A stretch of 64,000 bases of DNA. It comes from Deltaproteobacteria bacterium (GTDB lineage: Bacteria > Desulfobacterota > RBG-13-43-22). The first letter of the stretch is position 1. The number at the start of each line of letters is the position of its first letter. The notes beneath the pieces are model-generated. The model was not told the origin of the DNA, searched no databases, and saw only the letters and a list, made by a program, of their open reading frames with translations. Both the position numbers and the translations under genes were made by a program. The stretch is from the NCBI GenBank assembly GCA_016208255.1, contig JACQYK010000085.1, forward strand, positions 38,996-102,995, given 5' to 3'. Positions 42,227 through 50,412 of this stretch are shown here, in pieces.

Positions 42227-43483
42227 TTACCATCTACTCTGGGCTTGAATCATACGGGTACAAAAGGTTATTTGCTGTTTGGCCATTTTTTGCTGAATTG
42301 AATTTTGAGCCGCCGCCAAGGACTGCTGAAAATGAGGGAGGGCTTTCCTAAAACGGTCTTTCTTAACATAGTGGCTTCCTAAATAATATTGAATGGCATA
42401 ATTATTTTTATATTTTTCTTGATTTTGAAAAAAATCAAAATATCTGGGCCCGTGTAGATCATAGGTCTTGTAATCGTTAATATATTCTCTTCTGCTGATC
42501 CTGCCGATAGAAATCCCAAAGAAGAATATGATCAAACCGATGATCAGGCTTCTTTTTAAACTGGAAGGATCAGATTCCGGCTGCCCGGTAATTGTTTTTT
42601 CCCGATTTTCGCCGGCCAGTTTTTTTGATGCCCCCCAAAAGCAAATCCCCGCCAAAATCAATCCTGCCAGAATATCGGTCAGGTAATGGTCCCCTGTGTA
42701 GACAATGGCAAATAACACCAGGAAAGTGTAAAGAAAAAAGGGGACGGCTCTCCAACGATATAACGTCCAAAGTATGATGCTGCAAAGGATGGGAAAAGCG
42801 GAATGAAGGGAGGGCATGGCGGCAACCGGGTTGGTATCGAAACTATTACAAATGTCCGGGATAATGATATTAAAAAGGACAACGTTAAAATGGGTAAGCG
42901 GCGGTATTAAATCGAACTGGTTTGCGGCCAACCAGGGGGGCACCGTCGGAATGATGAAATAAAAGAAAAGCCCTGAGATCATTAAGTAATAAAAAGACAA
43001 TTTGTACAATCGGAAATGGTCTGGTTTGTTCAACCAAATCAGAAATCCGACCAGGAGAAAAGCAACAAAATGACTCCCGTGAATGACGGTTAATAATTTT
43101 TCCAGCCAGGAAAAATCGCCGGGAGCTGTGGGGTTCAGCAACCAATTCTGAAGCAGAAAAGAAGGGATTCCTTTAAATAAGAATTTTTCAGTTATTATGA
43201 CATAAAGGGTGTAAACGGGAAGACCAAGTTTACAGGTTACGAGGTAAATGGCTCCCCTCAGACTGTCAAAAAGATAGACAAAGGCAATGAAAACAAACCA
43301 GTCTCTGATCAGAGATTGAAATTTACCGATAAAGGCCGCGGATAAGATAATCAAAACAAGGATAAGGATCTTCGGAAAGAATACAAAGCTCTGGAAAAGA
43401 AAGAATAAAGCTACCAGGATGAATAAAAATAAGCCGATTAAAACAATGGGTTCCCCTTTTGTGAATTTCTTTTCCTTATTCAT
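42227..43483 (-). CDS. PAP2-superfamily membrane phosphatase with short TPR-like tail
   Basis: A 418-residue protein with several membrane segments. The PAP2 phosphatase motifs are AAMPSLHSAFPI (His nucleophile-side motif) and VYTGDHYLTDILAG, with the first motif weak (RLYKLSFYY). The layout resembles AUR1/inositolphosphorylceramide synthase-like enzymes. The C-terminal about 90 residues are soluble and TPR-like (YYLGSHYVKKDRFRKALPHF). It may release or exchange a lipid phosphate group. It follows two other minus-strand membrane genes. Confidence 0.82.
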   Translation of the reverse strand: MNKEKKFTKGEPIVLIGLFLFILVALFFLFQSFVFFPKILILVLIILSAAFIGKFQSLIRDWFVFIAFVYLFDSLRGAIYLVTCKLGLPVYTLYVIITEKFLFKGIPSFLLQNWLLNPTAPGDFSWLEKLLTVIHGSHFVAFLLVGFLIWLNKPDHFRLYKLSFYYLMISGLFFYFIIPTVPPWLAANQFDLIPPLTHFNVVLFNIIIPDICNSFDTNPVAAMPSLHSAFPILCSIILWTLYRWRAVPFFLYTFLVLFAIVYTGDHYLTDILAGLILAGICFWGASKKLAGENREKTITGQPESDPSSLKRSLIIGLIIFFFGISIGRISRREYINDYKTYDLHGPRYFDFFQNQEKYKNNYAIQYYLGSHYVKKDRFRKALPHFQQSLAAAQNSIQQKMAKQQITFCTRMIQAQSRW

Positions 43484-43561
43484 TCTAATGGCTCATGATT
43501 GGTCTATAAAGTTTTTGCTGGGTTCTATCCATATAAACCAGATCGGATCGAGATGAATTTC

Positions 43562-44188
43562 TTATAAGTTTAATAGGGAAGTCAACCATAAAGAAAAAGT
43601 GATGATGAATAATAAAAAAGGATAATAAAAGGCAGGTTTTAGAATTTTTCCGGTTTTATCAAAACCTGTTTGAATAAGGATAAAAATCGAAAAGATCCAG
43701 CCAAGAAAGAATATTCCCATACCAAGTGACCAAAGGCGATTGGGAAAATGTTTGGGGATTTTAGGGCCGATCCAGACCGTATTGATTTTTTTCAACCGGT
43801 CAATCACCGACTGAGATTCCTCCGATGATAGGTCACGATAGACGGAAAGACTGGCCGTTGCGAATAAGATTGTGTGATAGGCCTGGAGGGCCACCGGGAT
43901 ATTTTTCTGCAGATAAGCCTGATCCCCGATTTCGAATAAATGCTTAATGGCACGTTTTTGATATGGAGAACCGGGGAAAGGATTTAAAATAGTTTGTTCA
44001 AAGGCCAGAATAGCCAAGGGGTATTCTTTGCCCAGGAGATATTTTTCTCCTAAATAAAAATTAGAAGAAGCCTTCCAAAAGGTCAGACCGAAGACGATCA
44101 GTATCCCCGCAAAAACAGCCAAACCTGTGGTTAATAAAAAGGTTTTATTAATTATCCCAGTAGTGTTTGAGGTCTGGATTATCGACAA
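43562..44188 (-). CDS. Membrane protein of unknown function with TPR-like segment
   Basis: A 208-residue protein: N-terminal membrane segment (about 18-38), a TPR-like soluble part (YLGEKYLLGKEYPLAILAFE, AYLQKNIPVALQAYHTILFA) and two C-terminal membrane segments (about 152-172 and 186-205). Its start overlaps the end of the DUF2723 gene by 41 bases, showing co-transcription. Not assigned to a known family. Confidence 0.75.
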   Translation of the reverse strand: MSIIQTSNTTGIINKTFLLTTGLAVFAGILIVFGLTFWKASSNFYLGEKYLLGKEYPLAILAFEQTILNPFPGSPYQKRAIKHLFEIGDQAYLQKNIPVALQAYHTILFATASLSVYRDLSSEESQSVIDRLKKINTVWIGPKIPKHFPNRLWSLGMGIFFLGWIFSIFILIQTGFDKTGKILKPAFYYPFLLFIITFSLWLTSLLNL

Positions 44189-46151
44189 TTTTTGCTTCTC
44201 CTAGGAGGCTGAACGATTTGGGGATCTTTTTAAAGGGTGTCTGATCGAACGTTTTTTTATCATAGAGGGTCAATGAAATTTTGTATTGATTCGGATGAAG
44301 CGATGGCGCGGTTATCTGATAGATTTCTTCAATGATTTTTCCATCTGGCCATAAGACTGGTGACCACAATCCATAGCCTAAAGTCAGTTGGACGAAAAAT
44401 TGGTCTAAAGGAGAGTCTGGATTGACCACAGATTTATTTTCCATCAAAAGCAAAGCGGTTATATCCCCGGAAATAGGTCCCACCTTTTGCCAATAGAGAC
44501 GAATAGCGAAAAGTTCTCCTTCAACCACTGGGGTTGGGTCCAGGGCATAGGCCAACAGCCTAAGTGAAGAGCCAAAAAGCAGATCGCTTTGTTGTACCTG
44601 GGGGGGCAAACCCTCCAATATGGACGGGGAAGGTTTAATGGTTAACGAATTGAACGATTCAAAAATTTTCTTCTGAAAGAATTTGTCATTTAAAAACCAC
44701 TCTTCCCGGCTGAAAAAGACAGGTCTCTTACTAATCTCCTCGGCTAAGCTTTTTTCCATAATCCTTGTATCATTCAGATGAAGCCGATTGTTGAATGTTT
44801 CGCTGCGGGGATCATCTGTCTTCATCATTCGAGATCGTTCTGTGAGGAGATCCAGACCGTAATCGATCACCGTGACATCCGGCCGCACCGGGGTTAAAAA
44901 TTGAAAAAGCCTAAAAATATCCCGGCCGGTATAGGTGGTAAAAAGGGTAAAATTGGTTTGGGGTAAAGAAAAGACCTTATGAACATAGGCCAGAGGGGTT
45001 TGATCCAGGGAGACTGGTTTAAAAAATTGAAATACACCCCAAATGGGGATTAAAAGTAAAACATATAGGCTTCGGGAATAATAAATTGAAATCTTTTTGT
45101 TTTCTTTGAAGGTCTCCTTCAGCAATATGCCGATTTGATTTAATCCGACGGCCAGCCAGGGGGTCCAGAGGGAAAAGGCCATGATATAGAATTCGAAAAC
45201 ATCGGGGACATTATAATGAATGAGAGATATGGACTGCACGAAAAATAAAAGGCCCAGAAAGATGAAGGGGCGGGTATGTTTTTGAACCTCTTTGACTAGG
45301 CCCAGCAACCCGATAATTCCACCAATCCAGTAAAAATCCTTAAAAAGCAAGAAGAAAAAAAAACCGAAATCTTCAACATGCCTACTTAAACTGAAGGAGG
45401 ACATCTCGGTCCGAAAGATCTCCCCGCTCAGCAGCCAATACCAGTCCCTGAAAGAAGACAGGGTGATTCCGAAAAGGTTTGGATAGGAGAATTCAGGGGA
45501 AAAGCGGCTGCGGAAGGCAATAAACAGATAAGGGAGCAACCCCAAGAGACCGAACAAGGCGCTCCCCAAAAACAGCTTAAAATTTTTTGACCCCCTGGGG
45601 GCGACGACAATCAAAAAAAGAACCCCCGGAAAAACCATGACGGTAATCAAATGATGGCTCAGTCCCAGCCCCAGTAAAAAAGAAATGATCCAGAATCTTC
45701 TGATATCCCATTCCCGAAGCAAAGATAGACCCATGGTGGCCACCAGAAGACAAATAAAGACCTGCATGGTATAGACTTCGGCCAACCCGGTTCGGTTCAG
45801 GAAGGTGGGGGACAAAGCAAAAAAGAAAGTGGCTATCCAGGAAGCGGTAGGATTTTCCGTCAGTTGAAGACAGATTTTAAAAAGAAGCACCATGGCCAGA
45901 ACGGCAAAAAGGGCCGATAAAAGGTTATGAAGAAAATAGGGGGACCCGATGGGGATCGAGGAAAAAAGACGAAGCAACTGGGTGTAAAGAGGATATCCGG
46001 TCGGGTGAGGGATTCCCAGGAAGGTGGCTACATAGGAAAATTCACCGCTGTCTCCCCAGTAGATACAAGGGAAAGTCAGGAAACCATATAATAAAAAGAG
46101 GAGGGAAAAAGGGATAAGTCTATAAAGATAGGTTCTGATATCAGGGGTCAT
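44148..46151 (-). CDS. DUF2723 membrane protein (GT-C, protein O-mannosyltransferase-like)
   Basis: A 667-residue polytopic protein. The N-terminal half has about 10-11 membrane segments and the family signature WGDSGEFSYVATFLGIPHPT then GYPLYTQL (about residues 32-56), with an acidic residue in the first outer loop as in GT-C enzymes. The C-terminal 300 residues are soluble and presumably outside the membrane. It probably uses a polyprenyl-linked sugar to glycosylate a protein or glycan. With the TPR-like gene and PAP2 gene it forms a minus-strand run. Confidence 0.85.
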   Translation of the reverse strand: MTPDIRTYLYRLIPFSLLFLLYGFLTFPCIYWGDSGEFSYVATFLGIPHPTGYPLYTQLLRLFSSIPIGSPYFLHNLLSALFAVLAMVLLFKICLQLTENPTASWIATFFFALSPTFLNRTGLAEVYTMQVFICLLVATMGLSLLREWDIRRFWIISFLLGLGLSHHLITVMVFPGVLFLIVVAPRGSKNFKLFLGSALFGLLGLLPYLFIAFRSRFSPEFSYPNLFGITLSSFRDWYWLLSGEIFRTEMSSFSLSRHVEDFGFFFFLLFKDFYWIGGIIGLLGLVKEVQKHTRPFIFLGLLFFVQSISLIHYNVPDVFEFYIMAFSLWTPWLAVGLNQIGILLKETFKENKKISIYYSRSLYVLLLIPIWGVFQFFKPVSLDQTPLAYVHKVFSLPQTNFTLFTTYTGRDIFRLFQFLTPVRPDVTVIDYGLDLLTERSRMMKTDDPRSETFNNRLHLNDTRIMEKSLAEEISKRPVFFSREEWFLNDKFFQKKIFESFNSLTIKPSPSILEGLPPQVQQSDLLFGSSLRLLAYALDPTPVVEGELFAIRLYWQKVGPISGDITALLLMENKSVVNPDSPLDQFFVQLTLGYGLWSPVLWPDGKIIEEIYQITAPSLHPNQYKISLTLYDKKTFDQTPFKKIPKSFSLLGEAKIVDNPDLKHYWDN

Positions 46152-46260
46152 GAATGAATTGAGATTAGAATGTCAGTAAGAGTTTTCTCTTCCCATTGTA
46201 GGGATCATACCAAGGCGAGATAATTCTTTCAATGTAAATCTTAATAATTTTAGCTATTTT

Positions 46261-46297
46261 TGAAAAAAAACAGGCCGCTTGGGAGGCGGCCTGTTTG
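46261..46297 (-). terminator. Intrinsic terminator after pilA
   Basis: On the minus strand AAACAGGCCGC pairs with GCGGCCTGTTT around CTCCCAA, followed by a T-run. It lies about 30 bases after the pilin stop and before the DUF2723 gene. Confidence 0.9.
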
Positions 46298-46327
46298 GAA
46301 TGGGGCTGGCGATTTAGGATCGAATCA

Positions 46328-46747
46328 TTAGGGAACGACAAGACCGTCGGTGTAGGTACCGTCGGCATTATAAACGAAGGTTCCGCTTAAACCACCATGG
46401 CTCGCGGTAATGGTAGCAGTTCCGGCTGCTGTTCCGGCAATAGCAATGGTAACATCTTTGCTGACTCGAGCAGCTCCATAGGGGACTCCCAGTGTGGCGC
46501 CAGTGGTTCCACCAGATGCTGAAACCGTTGGAGGAGTTGCTGATGGATATTCGGAGACATAAGCCTGAAGGGCGGTATAAGCATTTTTGGCATCGGATTT
46601 GGTTGCCGCCACAAAGGCCTTGGCACGATAGGTGGAAAATTGTGGGATGGCGATGGCCGCCAGAATGCCGATAATGGCGATGACGATCAGCAATTCAACC
46701 AGGGTAAAACCTTTTTGATTCTTCTTTCTGTTTAATTTTTTCAACAT
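46328..46747 (-). CDS. pilA: Type IV pilin
   Basis: A 139-residue prepilin with an 11-residue basic leader, cleavage after Gly in KGFTLVELLIVIAIIGILAA, and the conserved Glu5. The hydrophobic helix IV region is followed by a short Ala/Thr/Gly-rich globular part without cysteines, ending in FVYNADGTYTDGLVVP. AAAAGGAGAAAG precedes the ATG. The monocistronic arrangement, own sigma-54 promoter and terminator indicate a major pilin under separate control. It is too long for the short conductive pilins of Geobacter. Confidence 0.95.
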   Translation of the reverse strand: MLKKLNRKKNQKGFTLVELLIVIAIIGILAAIAIPQFSTYRAKAFVAATKSDAKNAYTALQAYVSEYPSATPPTVSASGGTTGATLGVPYGAARVSKDVTIAIAGTAAGTATITASHGGLSGTFVYNADGTYTDGLVVP

Positions 46748-46895
46748 GTTCTTTCTCCTTTTAATTTTTAAATTTTTTTATTAAATCAAATTTTTTCCTT
46801 CCCCTAAATATTTCGTCTCTTTTGATCCACCTCCTTGTGGCTATAAATTGAATGGTTTGAATCCCATTGATTTGATTGTGTCATTATCATCCCAA

Positions 46896-46914
46896 CATGC
46901 AACAGGGATGCCAA
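46896..46914 (-). promoter_or_regulatory. Sigma-54 promoter of pilA
   Basis: Minus strand TTGGCATCCCTGTTGCATG: GG and GC are separated by 10 bases, matching TGGCAC-N5-TTGCW except for one base. This gives a transcript start near 46885 and a leader of about 138 bases. The leader shows an AAGGAGG-like stretch but no riboswitch that I recognise. Confidence 0.82.
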
Positions 46915-47084
46915 AAGGAAGGGGATAAATTATTGAGAAAATTGTCTTAATATAATAGTGAGTTAGCGGGAAGCGGGCAGGTGAATGGTTTTCTTAGTTT
47001 TTGGATTATGACAAAAATTGTTCATGAGAAAAGAAAAATTGGTGGGAACTATGTTCTCAGTCCAACTTCAGGAAAGCCCTGTTC

Positions 47085-47306
47085 TCGCCACGGACCCACA
47101 CAGACAAGGGCTGGATAAACCAAGTCTCTCACAGGGCCCGCTGAGGACGCAGAGGCAATCCTTTCTTTTCATTGCGTTTGATGGGATCGCAATGAAAAAC
47201 CAGCCTGTCGCCTGGCGGCGAAGCTGTTTTGGAATGCCCGAAGGGCCGGAGAGTTAGGGAAGCGGCAGGTCGCCGCTGCCCTGTCCAGCCTTTGTCGGTG
47301 GCAAAA
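47085..47306. mobile_element. R3 element with degenerate TTGCCAC ends
   Basis: Left end TCGCCACGGACC... with ACAGACAAGGGCTGGATA; right end TGTCCAGCCTTTGTCGGTGG then CAAAA, about 222 bp. Inside are TCTCACAGGG...GACGCAGAGGC, GCCCGAAGGGC and a GGGAAGCGGCAGG/CCGCTGCCC hairpin. The open frame at 47018-47257 runs through this repeat and is not a gene. 47307-47450 shows nothing. Confidence 0.65.
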
Positions 47307-47450
47307 GAGAAAGGCCGTTAAGTTTTTTCGCGTTTCGAGGACGGGGATCTGAAGAAAGTGCAAGGATGGCTTTGTCTATGGCGGCACGGAGGTTATTTTG
47401 GATTTTTTCGGATTCTTACTGCGCCCGTCTTTCAATGAAGATCCTATGAC

Positions 47451-47660
47451 TCACTTTGAAAGCCAATTCTTTCGGAATTTTTCATAAGGAATAAAAGAAA
47501 GGGCTTCCCTCTCCGCGTTGAGGAGGTCGATGGTGTCTTCCAAATCTTCGATAAGCTCCTCAAGCCTCTGAAAGTCTTTTGCGCTAATCAGTACACCTTT
47601 CCTCTTGCCCCTTTCATCGATAAGGAATTTAGGTTTTGCCTCAAGTTCCAGCCTTTCCAT
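47451..47660 (-). CDS. Phd/RelB-like antitoxin, orphan
   Basis: A 69-residue protein: KPKFLIDERGKRKGVLISAK then DFQRLEELIEDLEDTIDL, the pattern of Phd/YefM-like antitoxins (DNA-binding N-terminus, acidic helix). GAAGGAG precedes the ATG. No toxin frame follows before 47450, so it is an orphan or acts on a toxin elsewhere. Bases 47661-47936 upstream contain no gene. Confidence 0.75.
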   Translation of the reverse strand: MERLELEAKPKFLIDERGKRKGVLISAKDFQRLEELIEDLEDTIDLLNAEREALSFIPYEKFRKNWLSK

Positions 47661-47936
47661 CGAAAAACTCCTTCGGTATTAATCTTAAAAGACACACGGA
47701 TTTTCATGGTTAAGGCTCGTCTATTCTCCAGAAATCAGGAGTCTGATTTCTGGAGACCATTTGAATGCCGGAGGCAAAGAATAAGTACGTGCTTTGATAT
47801 TGGAGGTCAGAATTAGTATTGGTAAATAGTATCATGGTGATCAAAATTAATAATCGGGTTCAGGCATAAGTAATATAGTTCTTACCCTGAGTCTAAGGCA
47901 AACTGGTCTATTTCTAAAACAGCCTATAAAGCTGTC

Positions 47937-48209
47937 TTAGGCGGCTAATTCCAAATCGATTTTTTCAATTCGAGACCGGACCGGTTTTAATTCTCCAATG
48001 GTTACCCAAACCACAGGTCCGTTTTCATCTGCCATTTTTTTGGACGATTCCCGCGCCCATCGATTAAATTCCTCGTCCCCTTTAACCTGCAGTACGACCA
48101 AGGCCTTGTCCGGTATCTTTTTAGCAAATTCAGGATGTTCCAAAATATACCTATCAAATTCCTTAATAAGAAGGCTATTCCTTTCTACGAACATTTTCTT
48201 TTCACTCAT
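47937..48209 (-). CDS. DUF5647 family protein
   Basis: A 90-residue protein: FVERNSLLIKEFDRYILEHP (about 7-26), KIPDKALVVLQVKGDEEFNR and GPVVWVTIGELKPV. It matches DUF5647, of unknown function. The start overlaps the stop of the gene at 48206 by 4 bases (ATGA), so the two form a tight pair. A fragment of a related gene lies at 40473. A toxin-antitoxin role is possible but not shown. Confidence 0.7.
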   Translation of the reverse strand: MSEKKMFVERNSLLIKEFDRYILEHPEFAKKIPDKALVVLQVKGDEEFNRWARESSKKMADENGPVVWVTIGELKPVRSRIEKIDLELAA

Positions 48210-48517
48210 GGGAATTCTCCTTTTAAATATTTTGCTCTATAAAGTTCCCAATTTTCAGTTATATCATCATCCGCAAAAGTTAAAGCATCCTCATAGGTTA
48301 AAAACAAACTCATCTTTTTTCTTCTACCCGCTCGATCATAAGAATCTTTATGAACAGAGTCATGGGCACAATCATATCGAACAACTTCCTTCCATTCGCC
48401 TTCCACTTTGACTTCTAACTGAACCATAAGTTTAACGATTTTATCGCCTTTTGATTGATGATAATGCCTTTTCCGGGCATCCACATCAAGGAAAATCAAA
48501 TATTCTTTTTCAGACAT
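48206..48517 (-). CDS. Small conserved protein paired with DUF5647
   Basis: A 103-residue protein: EYLIFLDVDARKRHYHQSKG, VEGEWKEVVRYDCAHDSVHK and LTYEDALTFADDDITENWEL. It resembles small proteins often found upstream of DUF5647 genes (I believe DUF7718), of unknown function. The H/D-rich stretch YDCAHDSVHKD could bind metal. No clear ribosome site other than weak GAC-rich sequence. Confidence 0.65.
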   Translation of the reverse strand: MSEKEYLIFLDVDARKRHYHQSKGDKIVKLMVQLEVKVEGEWKEVVRYDCAHDSVHKDSYDRAGRRKKMSLFLTYEDALTFADDDITENWELYRAKYLKGEFP

Positions 48518-48671
48518 GGTCGTCTATCGGACCGGTACTTGGGTTAAAGGAATAATGCCGCTGTCTTATTTCCTTATTATCTATGATAAATTGTATTTTC
48601 ATTATCAGCTACAATCCGGATAAATTGGACTATGTTGCCTTTGATTCTTTGTGTGGATGGCACGGAGTCCG

Positions 48672-49508
48672 TTATTCTTTTTTCTGTTTGAGCAGCGCAT
48701 CCCCGAGTTCCTTTGACCTTTTGGTGGCGGCTTCGACGGCATCCATCAACGTCCCGTGAAGACCGGCCTTTTCCATAACGTGAAGACCGTAAATCGTGGT
48801 CCCCCCCGGTGAGGTGACCATTTCCTTGAGCTGGCTGAGGGGCCATTCCAATTTCCGGGCCATTTGACTCGATCCCCAGACTGTCTGTATGGCCAACTTT
48901 AAGGCTACTGAACGGGCTAGACCCATTTTAACTCCCCCTTCGGTCAGCCCCTCAAGGATATGGAAGACATAAGCCGGCCCGCTGCCCGAAAGTCCGGTAA
49001 CGGCATCGAGTTGAGACTCTTCTACTCGCACCGTTTCTCCAATGGCTTTAAATAAGGATTCCGCCAGGTCAAAATCTTTTTCATCGGCAACGGCATTTTT
49101 AGAAAGGGCGCTGATTCCCGAGAGGACCAGGGCCGGGGTATTGGGCATGACCCGGATGATTTTTGGGGCCTTGGAAAAGAATCGACCCAGATAGGCTATA
49201 GGGACCCCGGCCGCAATGGAAATAAGGATTTTCTCCGGGGACCAGAGGGGAGAAAGGGTGGATAAGGCCTGGTCGACATTTTGGGGTTTTACCGCCAGAA
49301 TAACCGCCCTGGAAGATTTGATAACCTGAGAGGGGTCAGGGACAGCTTTTACCCCGTAGGTTTTTTTTAGATGAGCTAAACGTTCTTCGATGATATCACA
49401 GACCCAGCAGTCGGAGGGGACGATGGTTTTACTGCCCAAGAGGCCCTGGATCAAGGCTTCAGCCATATTTCCACCGCCGATAAAACCCACAGGAATCTTC
49501 AGTTTCAT
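48672..49508 (-). CDS. proC: Pyrroline-5-carboxylate reductase
   Basis: A 278-residue enzyme making proline from pyrroline-5-carboxylate with NAD(P)H. N-terminal Rossmann motif VGFIGGGNMAEALIQGL (about 7-23), VKPQNVDQAL (about 94-103), IRVMPNTPALV (about 137-147) and the C-terminal dimer and substrate region AVTGLSGSGPAYVFHILEGL with MVTSPGGTTIYGLHVME. Length is normal. AGGAGA precedes the ATG. Single gene. Confidence 0.97.
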   Translation of the reverse strand: MKLKIPVGFIGGGNMAEALIQGLLGSKTIVPSDCWVCDIIEERLAHLKKTYGVKAVPDPSQVIKSSRAVILAVKPQNVDQALSTLSPLWSPEKILISIAAGVPIAYLGRFFSKAPKIIRVMPNTPALVLSGISALSKNAVADEKDFDLAESLFKAIGETVRVEESQLDAVTGLSGSGPAYVFHILEGLTEGGVKMGLARSVALKLAIQTVWGSSQMARKLEWPLSQLKEMVTSPGGTTIYGLHVMEKAGLHGTLMDAVEAATKRSKELGDALLKQKKE

Positions 49509-49539
49509 TTGTTTAATCTCCTTTTTTAATTAGGACGCA

Positions 49540-49735
49540 GATTTTCGCCGATTAACGCAGATAAACTTTTTCCAGAAAACCATTACCAAGTCTATTATAA
49601 ACGCTATAGAAGATTTTAATTATTTTTTCAGTTAGTTCTTTATATTGAAAATCCTGGTAATCTGCGTTTATCGGCGTCCAGAATTAAAAAAGGAGGCAGA
49701 TTTTCGCCGATTAACGCAGATAATTATTTTCTCGA
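49540..49735. repeat. Repeats flanking the GxxExxY gene, with partial gene duplicate
   Basis: GCAGATTTTCGCCGATTAAC followed by GCAGATAA appears at 49550 and 49696, with an inverted partner ATCTGCGTTTATCGGCGTCC at 49658. Bases about 49572-49613 (CAGAAAACCATTACCAAGTC) copy the 5' coding part of the GxxExxY gene (50022 onward) in degenerate form. Confidence 0.65.
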
Positions 49736-50092
49736 ATTATCAAATGCCTTACGTTTAAGTTCTGGTCTAGTACCAAAATTAAGAAGAAGGCCAACTTCAA
49801 TATCAGTTGCCTTTAGATAATTCAATAACTGTGCTTCATTTTCTTCTACCAATCGTTTTGCTGCTTTTATCTCAATGATTACCTTGTTATCAACCAATAT
49901 ATCAGCATAATATTCACCTATTATTTCACCTTCATAAAATACCTTTATCGGAGATTGAGGAACGACAGGAATACCTTCTCTTCTAAATTCAATCATCATA
50001 GCATTCTCATAAACCTTTTCCAGAAAACCATAACCAAGTTTATTGTAAACGCTATAGAAAATTTGTATCAATTTAGCTTTTTGAAAATCCAA
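49724..50092 (-). CDS. GxxExxY protein (PDDEXK-like)
   Basis: A 122-residue protein of the GxxExxY family: GYGFLEKVYENAMMIEFRRE (signature about 20-39), GEIIGEYYADILVDNKVIIE then IKAAKRL (D-x-E-x-K nuclease-like core) and GLLLNFG. The family is often flanked by repeats and its function is unknown. The first about 10 residues (MDFQKAKLIQ) are encoded by the end of repeat R1 copy E, so the natural N-terminus has been replaced. Confidence 0.85.
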   Translation of the reverse strand: MDFQKAKLIQIFYSVYNKLGYGFLEKVYENAMMIEFRREGIPVVPQSPIKVFYEGEIIGEYYADILVDNKVIIEIKAAKRLVEENEAQLLNYLKATDIEVGLLLNFGTRPELKRKAFDNSRK

Positions 50093-50376
50093 TTCTTTTA
50101 TCAGACAGGATTTACCGGATTACCTGGGTTTTTGTGCCTTTCGACTTGTCTGCATGCAAGCAGACAAGCAAGGGGAAGAAAGGCACAAACCACATCGTCC
50201 TGCGGGCAAAAGTCTTAGTTCCCGTTGGAGTCGGATTAGAGGTTGCTCAGGGTCTTCAGGAACCTGAGCAAGATTTCTGTAAATCCGTTCGGTCGGCACG
50301 ACCGACCTCAAAAAAGGTTCCCCTTCGGGAACCGTCTAATCCTGTCGAATAGTTTTTCTTAAGACTAAAGTGTTAC
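50065..50376 (-). repeat. Dispersed structured repeat, family R1, copy E
   Basis: Reverse orientation: GTATCAATTTAGCTTTTTG, ATCAGACAGGATTTACCGG, GTGCCTTTCGACTTGTCTGC with inverted partner, GTTGCTCAGGGTCTTCAGG then AACCTGAGCAA, GTCGGTCGTGCCGACC-type hairpin (ends GGTCGGCACGACCGACC), GGTTCCCCTTCGGGAACC and ACTAAAGTGTTA. Nearly full length. Confidence 0.88.
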
Positions 50377-50412
50377 TAAAAAGCAGGTTTATCAACAACA
50401 ACGAGGTTCGTT

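Noticed and set aside
46328-46747. Conductive short pilin of the Geobacter type
   Set aside because: The protein is 139 residues with a Thr/Gly-rich globular part and few aromatics in the helix, unlike the roughly 60-residue conductive pilins.
46748-46885. c-di-GMP (GEMM) riboswitch in the pilA leader
   Set aside because: No match to the conserved GEMM core could be found by eye.
47018-47257. 79-codon plus-strand frame
   Set aside because: It runs through the R3 repeat and has no ribosome site or protein-like composition.
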